Assembly (NCBI GenBank): GCA_003153155.1
Contig: PLWV01000004.1
Location: 119,699 to 183,698, forward strand
Reading direction: 5' to 3'
From: Gallionella sp.
GTDB lineage: Bacteria > Pseudomonadota > Gammaproteobacteria > Burkholderiales > Gallionellaceae
DNA length: 64,000 nt
This document shows, in pieces, positions 17,693 to 25,855 of the stretch. The stretch's first letter is position 1. Every line of letters starts with the position of its first letter. The notes below the pieces were generated by a model that was not told the DNA's origin, ran no database searches, and worked only from the letters and a program-made list of their open reading frames with translations. The translations under genes were made by a program, and so were the position numbers.

Positions 17693-18658
17693 ATGTCAGA
17701 AAACCAAACTGCCGTACAACAGCCAACTTCCCCGGACGACGAGATCAATCTGCTCGACCTGCTGATCGTTTTCGCCAAGCATAAAAAAATGATCTTGGTC
17801 TTAACGTTTGCTGCCGCGCTAGTTGCGATAGGCATTTCAGTGCTCATGCCAAACATCTACACCGGCACGTCGAAAATCCTTCCCCCGCAGTCGAACGAAT
17901 CCAGTTCGGTTAATTCCATCATGCTGGCCCAATTGGGCGGACTGACCGGCGCGGCAGGGGCTGCACTGGGATTGAAGGATCCCAATGCGCTTTATATCGC
18001 GATGCTGAAAAGCCGCAATATCATGGAAAAAATCGCGCGGCGTTTTGACCTGCAAACGGTTTATGAAGAGAAAACCATGACGGATACGCTCAAGGAGCTG
18101 GAAAAGGAAAGCACCATTACTTCCGGCAAGGATGGCGTCATCATCGTGGAGGTGGATGATAAAGATCCGCAGCGTGCCGCAGCCTTGGCGAATGCCTATA
18201 TCGAGGAACTCAATAGATTGATGCAGACATTTGCGCTGACTGAAGCTTCGCAACGCGGGCAGTTTTTTGAGAACCAAATGAAACCCGCCAAAGACAAGTT
18301 GACCGATGCCGAGATCACGCTCGACAGGACGCCCAACACCAGCCTGCAATACATGGATGCGTTGCGGAATTTGAGATACCAGGAAGGTATCTACGATATT
18401 CTCGCCAGGCAGTTTGCGGCCGCCAAATTGGATGAGGCTAAAGATTCTCCGTTAATCCAGATACTGGACAAGGCAACTCCGCCGGAAAAAAAATCCAAAC
18501 CCAAGCGTAGCCTGATCGTCATTCTTGCAACGCTGGTCGCTTTTTTCATGACCATTATCTGGGCATTCATCAAAGAAGCACTGACCCGTTCCAAAAGCGA
18601 CCCGGAGCAAGATGCCCGCCTGCAAGAGCTGCGCCGGGTATTTCGCTGGAGTCGTTGA
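17693..18658 (+). CDS. Wzz-type chain-length determinant with short coiled-coil region
   Basis: An inner-membrane co-polymerase that sets polysaccharide length. It has two membrane segments (about 33-53 and 274-293) enclosing a periplasmic domain, the usual Wzz architecture, with SSVNSIMLAQLGGLTGAAG and VDDKDPQRAAALANAYIEEL as recognisable family stretches. It has 321 residues. Near residue 205 the text jumps from LTDAEITL to NTSLQYMDALRNLRYQE; relatives carry a long coiled-coil hairpin of some tens of residues between these parts. This suggests an in-frame internal deletion. It is not a tyrosine kinase fusion, and no Wzc-like kinase is in the window. Confidence 0.85.
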   Translation: MSENQTAVQQPTSPDDEINLLDLLIVFAKHKKMILVLTFAAALVAIGISVLMPNIYTGTSKILPPQSNESSSVNSIMLAQLGGLTGAAGAALGLKDPNALYIAMLKSRNIMEKIARRFDLQTVYEEKTMTDTLKELEKESTITSGKDGVIIVEVDDKDPQRAAALANAYIEELNRLMQTFALTEASQRGQFFENQMKPAKDKLTDAEITLDRTPNTSLQYMDALRNLRYQEGIYDILARQFAAAKLDEAKDSPLIQILDKATPPEKKSKPKRSLIVILATLVAFFMTIIWAFIKEALTRSKSDPEQDARLQELRRVFRWSR

Positions 18659-18754
18659 TGAGCGAACTGTCACCCTCTCCTTCTGCAATGCACCGGGTGC
18701 TCACCGGTTAAGTGATTAGCCGTTCGCCCTGATAACCAGCCTGCGTGTGTTGTT

Positions 18755-18820
18755 GGGGCTGTGTCAATTTTTCACGCATCTTTGATGCGTAGAAAATTGC
18801 CTGCCTTTGGTATTAGCCCC
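18755..18820. repeat. Structured palindromic element, intergenic copy
   Basis: Same plan as the dnaG and yqaA copies but with different stem sequences: outer GGGGCT (18755-18760) with AGCCCC (18815-18820), then CAATTTTTC with GAAAATTG, then ACGCATC-TTT-GATGCGT. The unpaired blocks TGTGTCAAT and ATTGCCTGCCTTTGG match the other copies. Changed stems with kept pairing argue that the fold is what is conserved. Confidence 0.8.
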
Positions 18821-18860
18821 TTATTCCTATATGCGTTAAAAACGACAATAATTTTGGCGT

Positions 18861-18915
18861 GTAGGAGCGGGCCATGCCCGCGAACACCTTGGTCGCGGGC
18901 ATGGCCCGCTCCTAC
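18861..18915. repeat. GTAG-headed REP palindrome, copy 2
   Basis: Identical 23-nt arms to copy 1 (18861-18883 and 18893-18915) with a 9-nt loop that is the reverse complement of the copy 3 loop. Flanks 18823-18860 and 18916-18946 also match copy 3 in inverted orientation, apart from about 30 nt present only in copy 3. Copies 2 and 3 therefore belong to one recently moved unit of about 120-155 bp. Confidence 0.9.
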
Positions 18916-19236
18916 AATTAACGCTGTTTTTAATGAGAAATAGAATTACAACCACGGCGGTGACGATCTTGCCCAGCCTCCGGCTGGTTGCAAGTCGCCT
19001 GCAAAGCTACCTAACCGAATTACGCTTTGTATCAGCCCATAAACCCTCATCCTCAGCCCCCGCCTTGCGGGGGAAAGGCGCCAGCGTGGCCGGATGTGCT
19101 GCTGAATGATTTGCTGCTCGTGGCTGTTTGGCTGCTAGAAAAAGTGCAGCAGTTACCCGCAACTTGAGTAACTGACACCTTGCCCCTGCGATCAGTTTTG
19201 TATACACTGTGCGTATATCCAAAATAGGAGGTGATG

Positions 19237-19467
19237 ATGTCTTACGCGCGTGTTTTTAAATCTGGGAATAGCCAAGCCGTTCGGTTGCCGAAGGAATTTC
19301 GTTTCGAAGTAGAGCAAGTGGAAATCTTCCGGCGTGGTGATGAGATCGTACTGCGCGAACGTCCTGCTAATGCGACGGAGGTTTTTGATGCGTTGGTTGG
19401 GCTGCCACAAGATTTGTTTGCCGAAAACAGAAAAGACACCCCGCCGCAACAACGGGAGTCGCTCTGA
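19237..19467 (+). CDS. vapB: VapB-type antitoxin (AbrB/MazE fold)
   Basis: A 76-residue antitoxin of a type II pair. The N-terminal SpoVT-AbrB DNA-binding segment ARVFKSGNSQAVRLPKEFRF (residues 4-23) is typical of VapB proteins; the C-terminal part, rich in Asp, Glu and Gln, would wrap the toxin. I start at 19237, five bases after AGGAGG; ATG 19234 and GTG 19231 are alternatives. Its stop overlaps the vapC start by one base. Such pairs repress their own promoter, presumably in the region around 19200. It is an insert between the export genes and the sugar-nucleotide genes of the locus. Confidence 0.92.
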   Translation: MSYARVFKSGNSQAVRLPKEFRFEVEQVEIFRRGDEIVLRERPANATEVFDALVGLPQDLFAENRKDTPPQQRESL

Positions 19468-19877
19468 TGACGGTGCGTTATTTGCTGGATACCAACATCT
19501 GCATCTATATCGCCAAATACAACCCACCTGCTGTTCGCGAGCGATTCGCACAACATACGGCTGAGGAACTGGCGATGTCGGTGATTACTCTGGGTGAATT
19601 GCGTCACGGTGCGGAGAAAACCCAGTCTCCAAAAAAGGCATCCGCCGCGATCGAGCAGCTGACCAATGCCATACAAGTAATGCCGATTGATAATGCAATC
19701 GCGCAGCAATATGGAAAGATTCGTGCAAAGCTTGAACAGGCAGGACAAACGATCGGTAACAACGACCTATGGATTGCTGCCCATGCCAAAGCCGAGGGCT
19801 GGGTACTCGTCACCAACAACGAGCGCGAGTTCAAGCGAGTGGCGGGGTTGAAAATTGAGAATTGGGCGAAACCTTGA
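19467..19877 (+). CDS. vapC: VapC-type PIN-domain ribonuclease toxin
   Basis: A 136-residue PIN-domain protein. Asp8 in LLDTNICIYI, Glu44 in ITLGELRHGAE and Asp100 in GNNDLWIAAHA are the expected acidic metal ligands; the last segment reads VLVTNNEREF, with Asn at the position of the usual fourth acid, as in many VapC proteins. These toxins cut tRNA or rRNA. The gene is translationally coupled to vapB through a TGATG overlap. The pair appears intact and so possibly active. Confidence 0.93.
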   Translation: MTVRYLLDTNICIYIAKYNPPAVRERFAQHTAEELAMSVITLGELRHGAEKTQSPKKASAAIEQLTNAIQVMPIDNAIAQQYGKIRAKLEQAGQTIGNNDLWIAAHAKAEGWVLVTNNEREFKRVAGLKIENWAKP

Positions 19878-19903
19878 CATGCCATAAAAACTTGAGAAAA
19901 TTC

Positions 19904-20038
19904 ATGATTGAACAATTGCTTCCAAAAAATGTTGCCTCGTCCTATCAGGATGGCGGGCTGAGCCTGGCAGACCTCAAGACCGATAACTACCCATCCCGCC
20001 TACGAAACAAGCTGGTCGCTACGAGATTGAATGGGTGA
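19904..20038 (+). other. 44-codon open frame of unknown nature
   Basis: An ATG at 19904 opens a frame MIEQLLPKNVASSYQDGG... that ends at 20038. I do not recognise it, there is no clear ribosome-binding site, and it may be the remains of a gene lost between vapC and tviB. Confidence 0.2.
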
Positions 20039-20083
20039 ATGTACAAACTCGCAACGGGCAATGGGGCGAAGCGGGAAGAACCG

Positions 20084-20111
20084 TCATTGCGAACGCAGTG
20101 AAGCAATCCAG
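20084..20111. repeat. GTCATTGCGA...GCAATCCAG dispersed repeat unit
   Basis: GTCATTGCGAACGCAGTGAA followed by GCAATCCAG. The same unit type is doubled as an inverted pair at 21594-21690 and occurs three times inside tviC (22619-22731). The two ends are imperfect reverse complements. Confidence 0.75.
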
Positions 20112-20277
20112 AGGTTTGACAGGAAAAGGCACAGAGTGTGGCGACAATCGGAGTGTCCAAGTTCATAAAGAGAACAAAATACTTCCCCCGCAAGATATTT
20201 TGCTAAACTGCGCGTCCATTTCGCAGCAGAACCTTCGCAGCAAAAGCGTTTGGCAATATTGAAGAGAAGATAAGCAT

Positions 20278-21558
20278 ATGAAAATTGCAGTTGTTGGTTT
20301 GGGTTACGTAGGGTTACCGCTGGCTGTCGAGTTTGGAAAAAAATACCCCACCGTTGGTTTTGATCTCTCGGCAGAGAAAGTTGCCGCGTATCGCAATTTC
20401 GTTGACCCGACGGGTGAAGTCAGTTCGGAAGACTTGCGTGCCGCAACGCAACTGAGCTGCCACACCGATCCACAGGTATTAAGCGACGCGGATTTCATCG
20501 TGGTGGCCGTGCCCACACCGGTGGATGAAGCACACCAACCGGATTTCACGCCGCTGGTAAAAAGTTCAGAGAGCGTGGGCAAATACATCAAGCGCGGCGC
20601 GATCGTGGTATATGAGTCCACCGTCTATCCCGGCGCAACCGAAGAAGTGTGTATTCCGCTGATCGAAAAACATTCCGGCCTGAAGTGGAAAAAAGACTTT
20701 TTCGTCGGTTACAGTCCGGAGCGCATCAACCCCGGCGACAAAGAGCGTACCGTCACCAAGATCGTCAAGATCGTTTCCGGGGACACTCCTGAAACATTGA
20801 AAACGGTGGCTGAAGTCTATGGTTCGGTTATCACCGCAGGCGTCTATCCCGCCAGCAGCATCAAAGTAGCCGAAGCCGCCAAGGTCATCGAAAACACTCA
20901 GCGCGACCTGAACATCGCCTTGATGAACGAACTGGCCATCATCTTCAACAAGATCGGCATCGACACGCTGGAAGTATTGAAAGCAGCGGGAACCAAGTGG
21001 AACTTCCTGCCTTTTCGTCCCGGTCTGGTTGGCGGGCATTGCATCGGCGTTGACCCGTATTACTTGACTCACAAAGCAGACATGCTGGGCTATCACCCGC
21101 AAGTCATTCTGGCGGGACGGCGCATCAATGACGGCATGGCGGCCTACGTGGCCCAGCAAACCGTCAAAAAAATCATCCAGACCGGAGGGGCGGTGAAAGG
21201 CTCAAAGGTCATCGTGCTCGGACTCACCTTCAAGGAAAACTGCCCCGACCTGCGCAACAGCAAGGTTGCTGATGTGGTGAAAGAACTGCAGGAATTCGGA
21301 TGTGAAGTCAGCGTGCACGACCCACTGGCCGTACCCAAAGAGGCCGTGCACGAATATGGCATCACGTTGACCGAATGGAGTGCACTACCCAATCAGGCGG
21401 ACGCCATTGTCGCGGCGGTTTCGCACACTGAATATACCAGCCAGCCCGTTACGCAATTGCTGGCGAAATTGAAACCGAGCGGCGTGTTCATCGACATCAA
21501 ATCGACGTACTCGCCCGAAGCGATTGAAGCTGCCGGCATCACGTTGTGGCGGTTGTAA
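20278..21558 (+). CDS. tviB: UDP-N-acetylhexosamine 6-dehydrogenase (TviB/WbpO type)
   Basis: Oxidises C6 of a UDP-N-acetylhexosamine with two NAD to give the uronic acid nucleotide. The Rossmann start VGLGYVGLPLAVEFG (6-20), ESTVYPGATEE, and the catalytic cysteine segment LVGGHCIGVDPYYL are all present; the C-terminal UDP-binding domain is complete at residue 426. TviB and WbpO use UDP-GlcNAc or UDP-GalNAc, unlike Ugd. With tviC next door it would yield UDP-GalNAcA. Upstream lies a repeat-rich leader; downstream a 35-bp-arm inverted repeat and an ORF6N gene separate it from tviC. Confidence 0.93.
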   Translation: MKIAVVGLGYVGLPLAVEFGKKYPTVGFDLSAEKVAAYRNFVDPTGEVSSEDLRAATQLSCHTDPQVLSDADFIVVAVPTPVDEAHQPDFTPLVKSSESVGKYIKRGAIVVYESTVYPGATEEVCIPLIEKHSGLKWKKDFFVGYSPERINPGDKERTVTKIVKIVSGDTPETLKTVAEVYGSVITAGVYPASSIKVAEAAKVIENTQRDLNIALMNELAIIFNKIGIDTLEVLKAAGTKWNFLPFRPGLVGGHCIGVDPYYLTHKADMLGYHPQVILAGRRINDGMAAYVAQQTVKKIIQTGGAVKGSKVIVLGLTFKENCPDLRNSKVADVVKELQEFGCEVSVHDPLAVPKEAVHEYGITLTEWSALPNQADAIVAAVSHTEYTSQPVTQLLAKLKPSGVFIDIKSTYSPEAIEAAGITLWRL

Positions 21559-21593
21559 AACCGTGAAAGATTGATGGCCATTCGGTTTAGCCT

Positions 21594-21690
21594 GTCATTG
21601 CGAGGCTCGCAGAGCCGCGGCAATCCAGAGATTTTCGTTACGCCCAACGGCACGACTGGATTGCCACGGCTCTGCGAGCCTCGCAATGAC
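21594..21690. repeat. Inverted pair of GTCATTGCGAG repeats
   Basis: Arms 21594-21628 and 21656-21690 are 35 nt each with one mismatch; they begin GTCATTGCGAGGCTCGCAG and end GGCAATCCAG, facing each other around a 27-nt centre. It lies between tviB and the ORF6N gene. Transcribed, it would make a very stable hairpin within the operon. Confidence 0.9.
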
Positions 21691-21787
21691 CGAGTGTTGA
21701 GGACGAAGGGCAGCAAAAAAGGCTTCCTTGCCATCTGCTACTGCCAAGCTGAACAGTTACCGAAGTTATTGAATTTGCCGGACTGAA

Positions 21788-22339
21788 ATGAGCGATATTG
21801 TGAAAATCGAAAATCTGGAAAAAGTAATCCTCGAGGTTAGAGGCGTTCGCGTTTTGATCGACAGCGATGTTGCCCAGATTTATGGGGTTGAAACAAGGGA
21901 CATCAACAAAGCTGTCACTAACAACCCAGACAAATTCCCCTCTGGATATATCGTAGAGCTAACGAAAACGGAGAAATCAGAACTGGTGGAAAATTTCCAC
22001 CGGTTCGAAAAGCTCAAGCATTCCACGGTTAATCCAAAGGCATTCACAGAAAAAGGCCTGTACATGCTTGCCACCATACTCAAGAGTCCGGTAGCGACAC
22101 AAGCAACCATCTCAATCATCGAAACCTTCACCAAAATCCGCGAACTATCCAGAAACGTCAAAGAACTCTCAACCATACAAGACAAGGCGCAGCAAAAAAC
22201 ACTCATGCAGCGCAGCGGTGAATTAATTGCCGAAATACTTGACGACGATTTACAAACCAGCGGTGCAGAAACCTCCATTGAGCTAAATTTTGCTGTCCTG
22301 AAATTTAAGCACACAGTAAAAAAGAAGCGTGCCAAATGA
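21788..22339 (+). CDS. ORF6N domain DNA-binding protein
   Basis: A 183-residue protein with an N-terminal ORF6N domain (about 10-95): [20 protein letters not shown], then [12 protein letters not shown] and [17 protein letters not shown]6N domains are found in phage and plasmid antirepressor-type proteins and as solitary chromosomal genes of unknown purpose. The rest ([20 protein letters not shown]) looks helical. The gene overlaps the tviC start by four bases (ATGA), so it is now translated together with a sugar-nucleotide gene. A local transcription regulator or a captured phage gene are both possible. Confidence 0.85.
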   Translation: MSDIVKIENLEKVILEVRGVRVLIDSDVAQIYGVETRDINKAVTNNPDKFPSGYIVELTKTEKSELVENFHRFEKLKHSTVNPKAFTEKGLYMLATILKSPVATQATISIIETFTKIRELSRNVKELSTIQDKAQQKTLMQRSGELIAEILDDDLQTSGAETSIELNFAVLKFKHTVKKKRAK

Positions 22340-23502
22340 CCCCATCCTTAAATTACGAACAACTTAAGTCGCGTCTTGCCACCGAGCCACACACATGGCT
22401 CATCACCGGCGTGTCAGGTTTCATCGGCAGCAACCTGCTCGAAACCTTGCTCAAACTCAACCAGCGCGTGGTGGGGCTGGACAACTTCGCCACCGGTCAC
22501 CAACGCAATCTGGACGAAGTCCAATCATTGGTATCCGCCGAACAATGGGCAAACTTCAATTTCATCAATGGCGACATCCGCAATCTGGACGACTGCAAAA
22601 GTGCAATGACATTCACCCCGTCATTACGAGAAGACGAAGTCGACGCAGACCGTCATTGCGAGGAGCACAGCGACGCGGCAATCCAGAAACACTCGTCATT
22701 GCGAGGAGACGAAGTCGACGCGGCAATCCAGCGCTACTCCGTCGAATATGTCCTCCACCAAGCCGCCCTGGGCAGTGTCCCGCGCTCGGTTGAAAACCCC
22801 ATCGCCACCAACGAAACCAACATCGACGGCTTCCTCAACATGCTGGTTGCCGCACGCGATGCCAAGGTCAAACGCTTCGTCTATGCCGCCTCCAGCTCAA
22901 CCTACGGCGACCATCCCGACTTGCCCAAAATGGAAGACAAGATCGGCAAGCCGCTGTCACCCTACGCCGTCACCAAGTACGTCAACGAACTCTATGCCGA
23001 CGTATTCGCACGCACCTACGACTTCAACACCATCGGCTTGCGCTACTTCAACGTCTTCGGCCCGCGCCAGGATCCCAATGGTGCCTACGCAGCAGTCATC
23101 CCCAAGTGGATCGCCAGCATGATCAAAGACGAGTCTATCTTTATCAATGGCGATGGCGAAACCAGCCGTGACTTCTGCTTTATCGAAAATGTTCGACAGA
23201 TCAACTTACTGGCAGCCACCACTGAAAATCCAGAAGCAACTAATCAAGTGTACAACGTGGCAGTGGGAGACCGGACTACACTTAATCAATTGTATGAGCA
23301 AATTCGCCTTAAACTTTTGCCCCGCTACACAAATCTGAAAGATGCAAGGCCAGTTTATAGGGATTTCAGATCTGGTGACGTACGTCACTCGTTGGCTGAC
23401 ATCAGCAAATCATCCTCGCTATTGGGTTATCAACCTACTCACCGTATAGGTGATGGATTGAACGTGGCAATGGACTGGTATGTCAACTTTGTTTCTGCAT
23501 AA
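22336..23502 (+). CDS. tviC: UDP-GlcNAc(A) C4-epimerase (TviC/WbpP type) with repeat-derived insert
   Basis: An extended short-chain dehydrogenase that interconverts GlcNAc and GalNAc forms of UDP-sugars. The NAD site [12 protein letters not shown] (25-36), [15 protein letters not shown], the [15 protein letters not shown] catalytic YxxxK, and [23 protein letters not shown] are family hallmarks. Length is 388 against about 340 for relatives, because residues 91-134 are an insert between DDCKSA and EYVLHQ, encoded by three consecutive GTCATTGCGAG-type repeat units (22606-22737). The frame stays open and all motifs survive. It would convert the product of tviB to UDP-GalNAcA or act before it. 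Confidence 0.93.
   Translation: MTPSLNYEQLKSRLATEPHTWLITGVSGFIGSNLLETLLKLNQRVVGLDNFATGHQRNLDEVQSLVSAEQWANFNFINGDIRNLDDCKSAMTFTPSLREDEVDADRHCEEHSDAAIQKHSSLRGDEVDAAIQRYSVEYVLHQAALGSVPRSVENPIATNETNIDGFLNMLVAARDAKVKRFVYAASSSTYGDHPDLPKMEDKIGKPLSPYAVTKYVNELYADVFARTYDFNTIGLRYFNVFGPRQDPNGAYAAVIPKWIASMIKDESIFINGDGETSRDFCFIENVRQINLLAATTENPEATNQVYNVAVGDRTTLNQLYEQIRLKLLPRYTNLKDARPVYRDFRSGDVRHSLADISKSSSLLGYQPTHRIGDGLNVAMDWYVNFVSA
22606..22737. repeat. Three dispersed repeat units inside tviC
   Basis: Units begin at about 22619 (GTCATTACGAGAAGACGAAG), 22651 (GTCATTGCGAGGAGCACAG) and 22694 (GTCATTGCGAGGAGACGAAG); the last two end with GCGGCAATCCAG. The translation contains [12 protein letters not shown] and [11 protein letters not shown], peptides that arise in many bacteria from this repeat type. 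The length is 132 nt, a multiple of three. Confidence 0.85.
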
Positions 23503-23529
23503 ATTGCGGGTTGATCAACCCTTCATAGA

Positions 23530-24807
23530 ATGAAACAAACAATCCAACTCGGTACACTTTCAGCGGGGAATATCGGCATCACCTTTCTGTTTCAGTGGTA
23601 TGTTCTGGTTCAATTAGGCCCAGGAATAGAAACCGATGCATTATTTGCCAGTATGACGGTACCACAATTGGTATTGATGGTGATTAGCGGCTCACTCATG
23701 CACGTGTTGGTACCATTGCTTGCAGGTGAAGAACAGGATCGACTTCGCCATGATGTATGGGGGTTTCTTGCTCTTGTAGGTGGCTTGTTCGGCATAATTT
23801 CAGTCATTCTTTTTGTGGCTGCTCCGTGGTGGATACCCTTAACTGTCCCTGGTTTCAGTGAGGCAGGGAAGGCATTGACGATTGATCTCACGCGCATTCA
23901 GTTAATCGGCATGATTTTCACTGCCATCAATGGGGTACAATGGGCGGCGTATCATGCCAGACAAAAGTTTGTATGGGCTGAGTTCACGCAAATTCTGGCT
24001 GGTGCTATTGCCTTCGCGATCTTGGTTTGGGCGCTACCTCGTTTTGGTGTGTTTGCTGCTGCATGGATTAGCGCCATCCGACTGGTCATTCAAACTTTGT
24101 TGTTATCGTCAGGCATGGGTAAACCGACTCGCCCAAACCTGCAAAGTCCAGCACTCAAACAAGCATGGCAGCGTATCAAGCCATTGCTGTTGGGCAATGC
24201 ATATTACAAGACCGATCCCCTTGTGGATAGGTTTTTGCTTTCCACAGCCAGTAGCGGCAGCCTGTCGTTGTATTATCTCGCGCAGCAGATTTATGGAGCG
24301 GCAACTCAAGTAATCAACAAGGCAATTGCAGCACCCCTAGTTCCTATCCTGAGCAAGTATTACAAGGTGGGCGATAAAGTTGGGTTCCGGCGAGCATATC
24401 TTCGAAAGCTTGTGCAGGTTACCGTAATCACCATTGCAATCCTTTTAACTGTAGGAATATTTGGACAAGCTTTGCTTGAATTTCTAATTGGTCATGGGAA
24501 TGTCACAACGGACAATGTGGTGGAGTTGTGGTGGATTATGTTATGGCTGGGCGGTGCGTTTGTGTGCGGCACTGCGGGCCAAATTTCCTCGACAACTTTT
24601 TACGCATGCGGGGATACAACAACTCCGACGCGAATGTCTATACTTACCTTTACTGCATACATACCTTGCAAAGTAGTTGCATATAATTATTGGGGAGTGA
24701 TGGGTTTGAGTATTTCTACAAGTATCTACATACTAATCAATTTAACATTACAAATTTACTTATTAGAGAAAAAACAAGTTTTATGGGCAGATCAATTATC
24801 GAAGTAA
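23530..24807 (+). CDS. MurJ/Wzx-like polysaccharide flippase
   Basis: A 425-residue polytopic membrane protein of the MOP superfamily, nearest in feel to MurJ/MviN: repeated hydrophobic helices, TDALFASMTVPQLVLMVISG near residue 36, PLLAGEEQ, and LSSGM/LLLGNAYYKTDPLVDR at mid-protein. It would carry the lipid-linked repeat unit across the inner membrane, the Wzx role of the locus. About 12 membrane segments can be counted by eye. Its 3' end overlaps the following methyltransferase start by 25 bases. Base composition from here to 37 kb looks more AT-rich than the flanking genome. Confidence 0.85.
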   Translation: MKQTIQLGTLSAGNIGITFLFQWYVLVQLGPGIETDALFASMTVPQLVLMVISGSLMHVLVPLLAGEEQDRLRHDVWGFLALVGGLFGIISVILFVAAPWWIPLTVPGFSEAGKALTIDLTRIQLIGMIFTAINGVQWAAYHARQKFVWAEFTQILAGAIAFAILVWALPRFGVFAAAWISAIRLVIQTLLLSSGMGKPTRPNLQSPALKQAWQRIKPLLLGNAYYKTDPLVDRFLLSTASSGSLSLYYLAQQIYGAATQVINKAIAAPLVPILSKYYKVGDKVGFRRAYLRKLVQVTVITIAILLTVGIFGQALLEFLIGHGNVTTDNVVELWWIMLWLGGAFVCGTAGQISSTTFYACGDTTTPTRMSILTFTAYIPCKVVAYNYWGVMGLSISTSIYILINLTLQIYLLEKKQVLWADQLSK

Positions 24808-25745
24808 GACTTGAGGATATTTCCTGTCCGCTCGGCTGCAAAAAAGAAGATGAGGTTGTACTGACAGGGCACGATTTACTTCATGACCTATCCGGCGAAT
24901 TCACCATAGTCAAATGCATTAGTTGTGGGCTTATGCGCACCAATCCAAGACCAACTCCGGACACCATCGGCTACTATTACCCGGAGGATTACGGCCCCTA
25001 CCTTGGCACACAAGTTCGGCAAGCCAAGCATAAGGGACTCACTAACATTAAGAAGTTGATTAAACCATTTGTAAAAAGTGTGATTAACTTCAAAACCACC
25101 TCTTTGCCACCGCTGAAGCAGGGACGGATGCTGGAGATCGGATGCGCGTCTGGTGCTTTTCTACACCATATGGCTTTTCAAGGCTGGCAGGTGGAAGGCA
25201 TCGAGTTTTCCGAGAAAGCCGCCCATGCAGCGACAAAACTTGGTTATCGTGTTCATGCTGGACCACTTGAAACTGCTCCGCAGCCAGATGAGCCATTCGA
25301 TCTTATTGTGGGTTGGATGGTACTAGAACACCTACACGATCCTGTCGGTTGCCTAAAGAAGTTGCGCGAATGGGCAAAGCAAGATGCGTGGCTGGTGCTG
25401 TCAGTGCCGAACGCTGCTTCACAGTCGTTTCGATTTTTCAAAAGCAGGTGGTACGACCTGCACTTGCCAAACCATCTTTATCATTTCACTCCGCATACCA
25501 TGGAGTTAGTTCTAGAGGCTAGTGGTTGGGAACTGGTAAAAGTACAACACCAGCGCGTATTAAATAACATGATCGCCAGCACAGGCTACGTCTTACGAGA
25601 CAAAGGCTATGCGAAATTGGGTCAAAAGCTTATCAATCTTCCTGTGTGGGCAGGTAGGTTGAGCTACATTTTATATCCGCTTGCTTGGTTGTTGAGTGTG
25701 TTTGGTCAGACAGGGCGGATGACCATTTGGGCAAGGATTAAATAA
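24783..25745 (+). CDS. Class I SAM-dependent methyltransferase with zinc-ribbon-like N-terminus
   Basis: A 320-residue methyltransferase. A Cys-rich opening (CPLGC, then CISCGLMRTNPRP) resembles the zinc ribbon before many sugar methyltransferases; the SAM-binding motif I is MLEIGCASGAFLHHM, followed by EGIEFSEKA (motif II) and DLIVGWMVLEHLHDP (motif IV region). The C-terminus is hydrophobic (LSYILYPLAWLLSVFG). I start at 24783 inside the end of the flippase gene, where the conserved part begins, rather than at 24690. It probably methylates a sugar or lipid-linked intermediate of the repeat unit. Confidence 0.82.
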   Translation: MGRSIIEVRLEDISCPLGCKKEDEVVLTGHDLLHDLSGEFTIVKCISCGLMRTNPRPTPDTIGYYYPEDYGPYLGTQVRQAKHKGLTNIKKLIKPFVKSVINFKTTSLPPLKQGRMLEIGCASGAFLHHMAFQGWQVEGIEFSEKAAHAATKLGYRVHAGPLETAPQPDEPFDLIVGWMVLEHLHDPVGCLKKLREWAKQDAWLVLSVPNAASQSFRFFKSRWYDLHLPNHLYHFTPHTMELVLEASGWELVKVQHQRVLNNMIASTGYVLRDKGYAKLGQKLINLPVWAGRLSYILYPLAWLLSVFGQTGRMTIWARIK

Positions 25746-25855
25746 TGGTTTTGCATAGGGATACGCTGACTGAAAGTGTAAACACAAATTATTATTCTAT
25801 GTACAGAAACTGATAATCGGTTGGTTCTTTGGCAATTCATGCGTGCTAACAAATA

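Larger units (their letters stand above)
18659..19236. other. 578-bp intergenic region filled with repeats
   Basis: Holds a copy of the structured element (18755-18820), REP palindrome copy 2 (18861-18915) and a CCCTCATCCTCAGCCCC/GGGGG-type repeat at about 19045-19080. A short segment at about 18970-19010 (GGTTGCAAGTCGCC, GCAAAGC) resembles one at 52197-52230. The last 60 bp carry the vapBC promoter region. No gene is supported. Confidence 0.7.

Noticed and set aside
21788..22339. Prophage around the ORF6N gene
   Set aside because: No integrase, structural, lysis or replication gene is near; a solitary ORF6N gene is not enough.
22606..22737. CRISPR-like array
   Set aside because: Three repeat units stand close together, but the spacers are 0-10 nt, the units are unequal and lie in an open reading frame; no cas gene is present.
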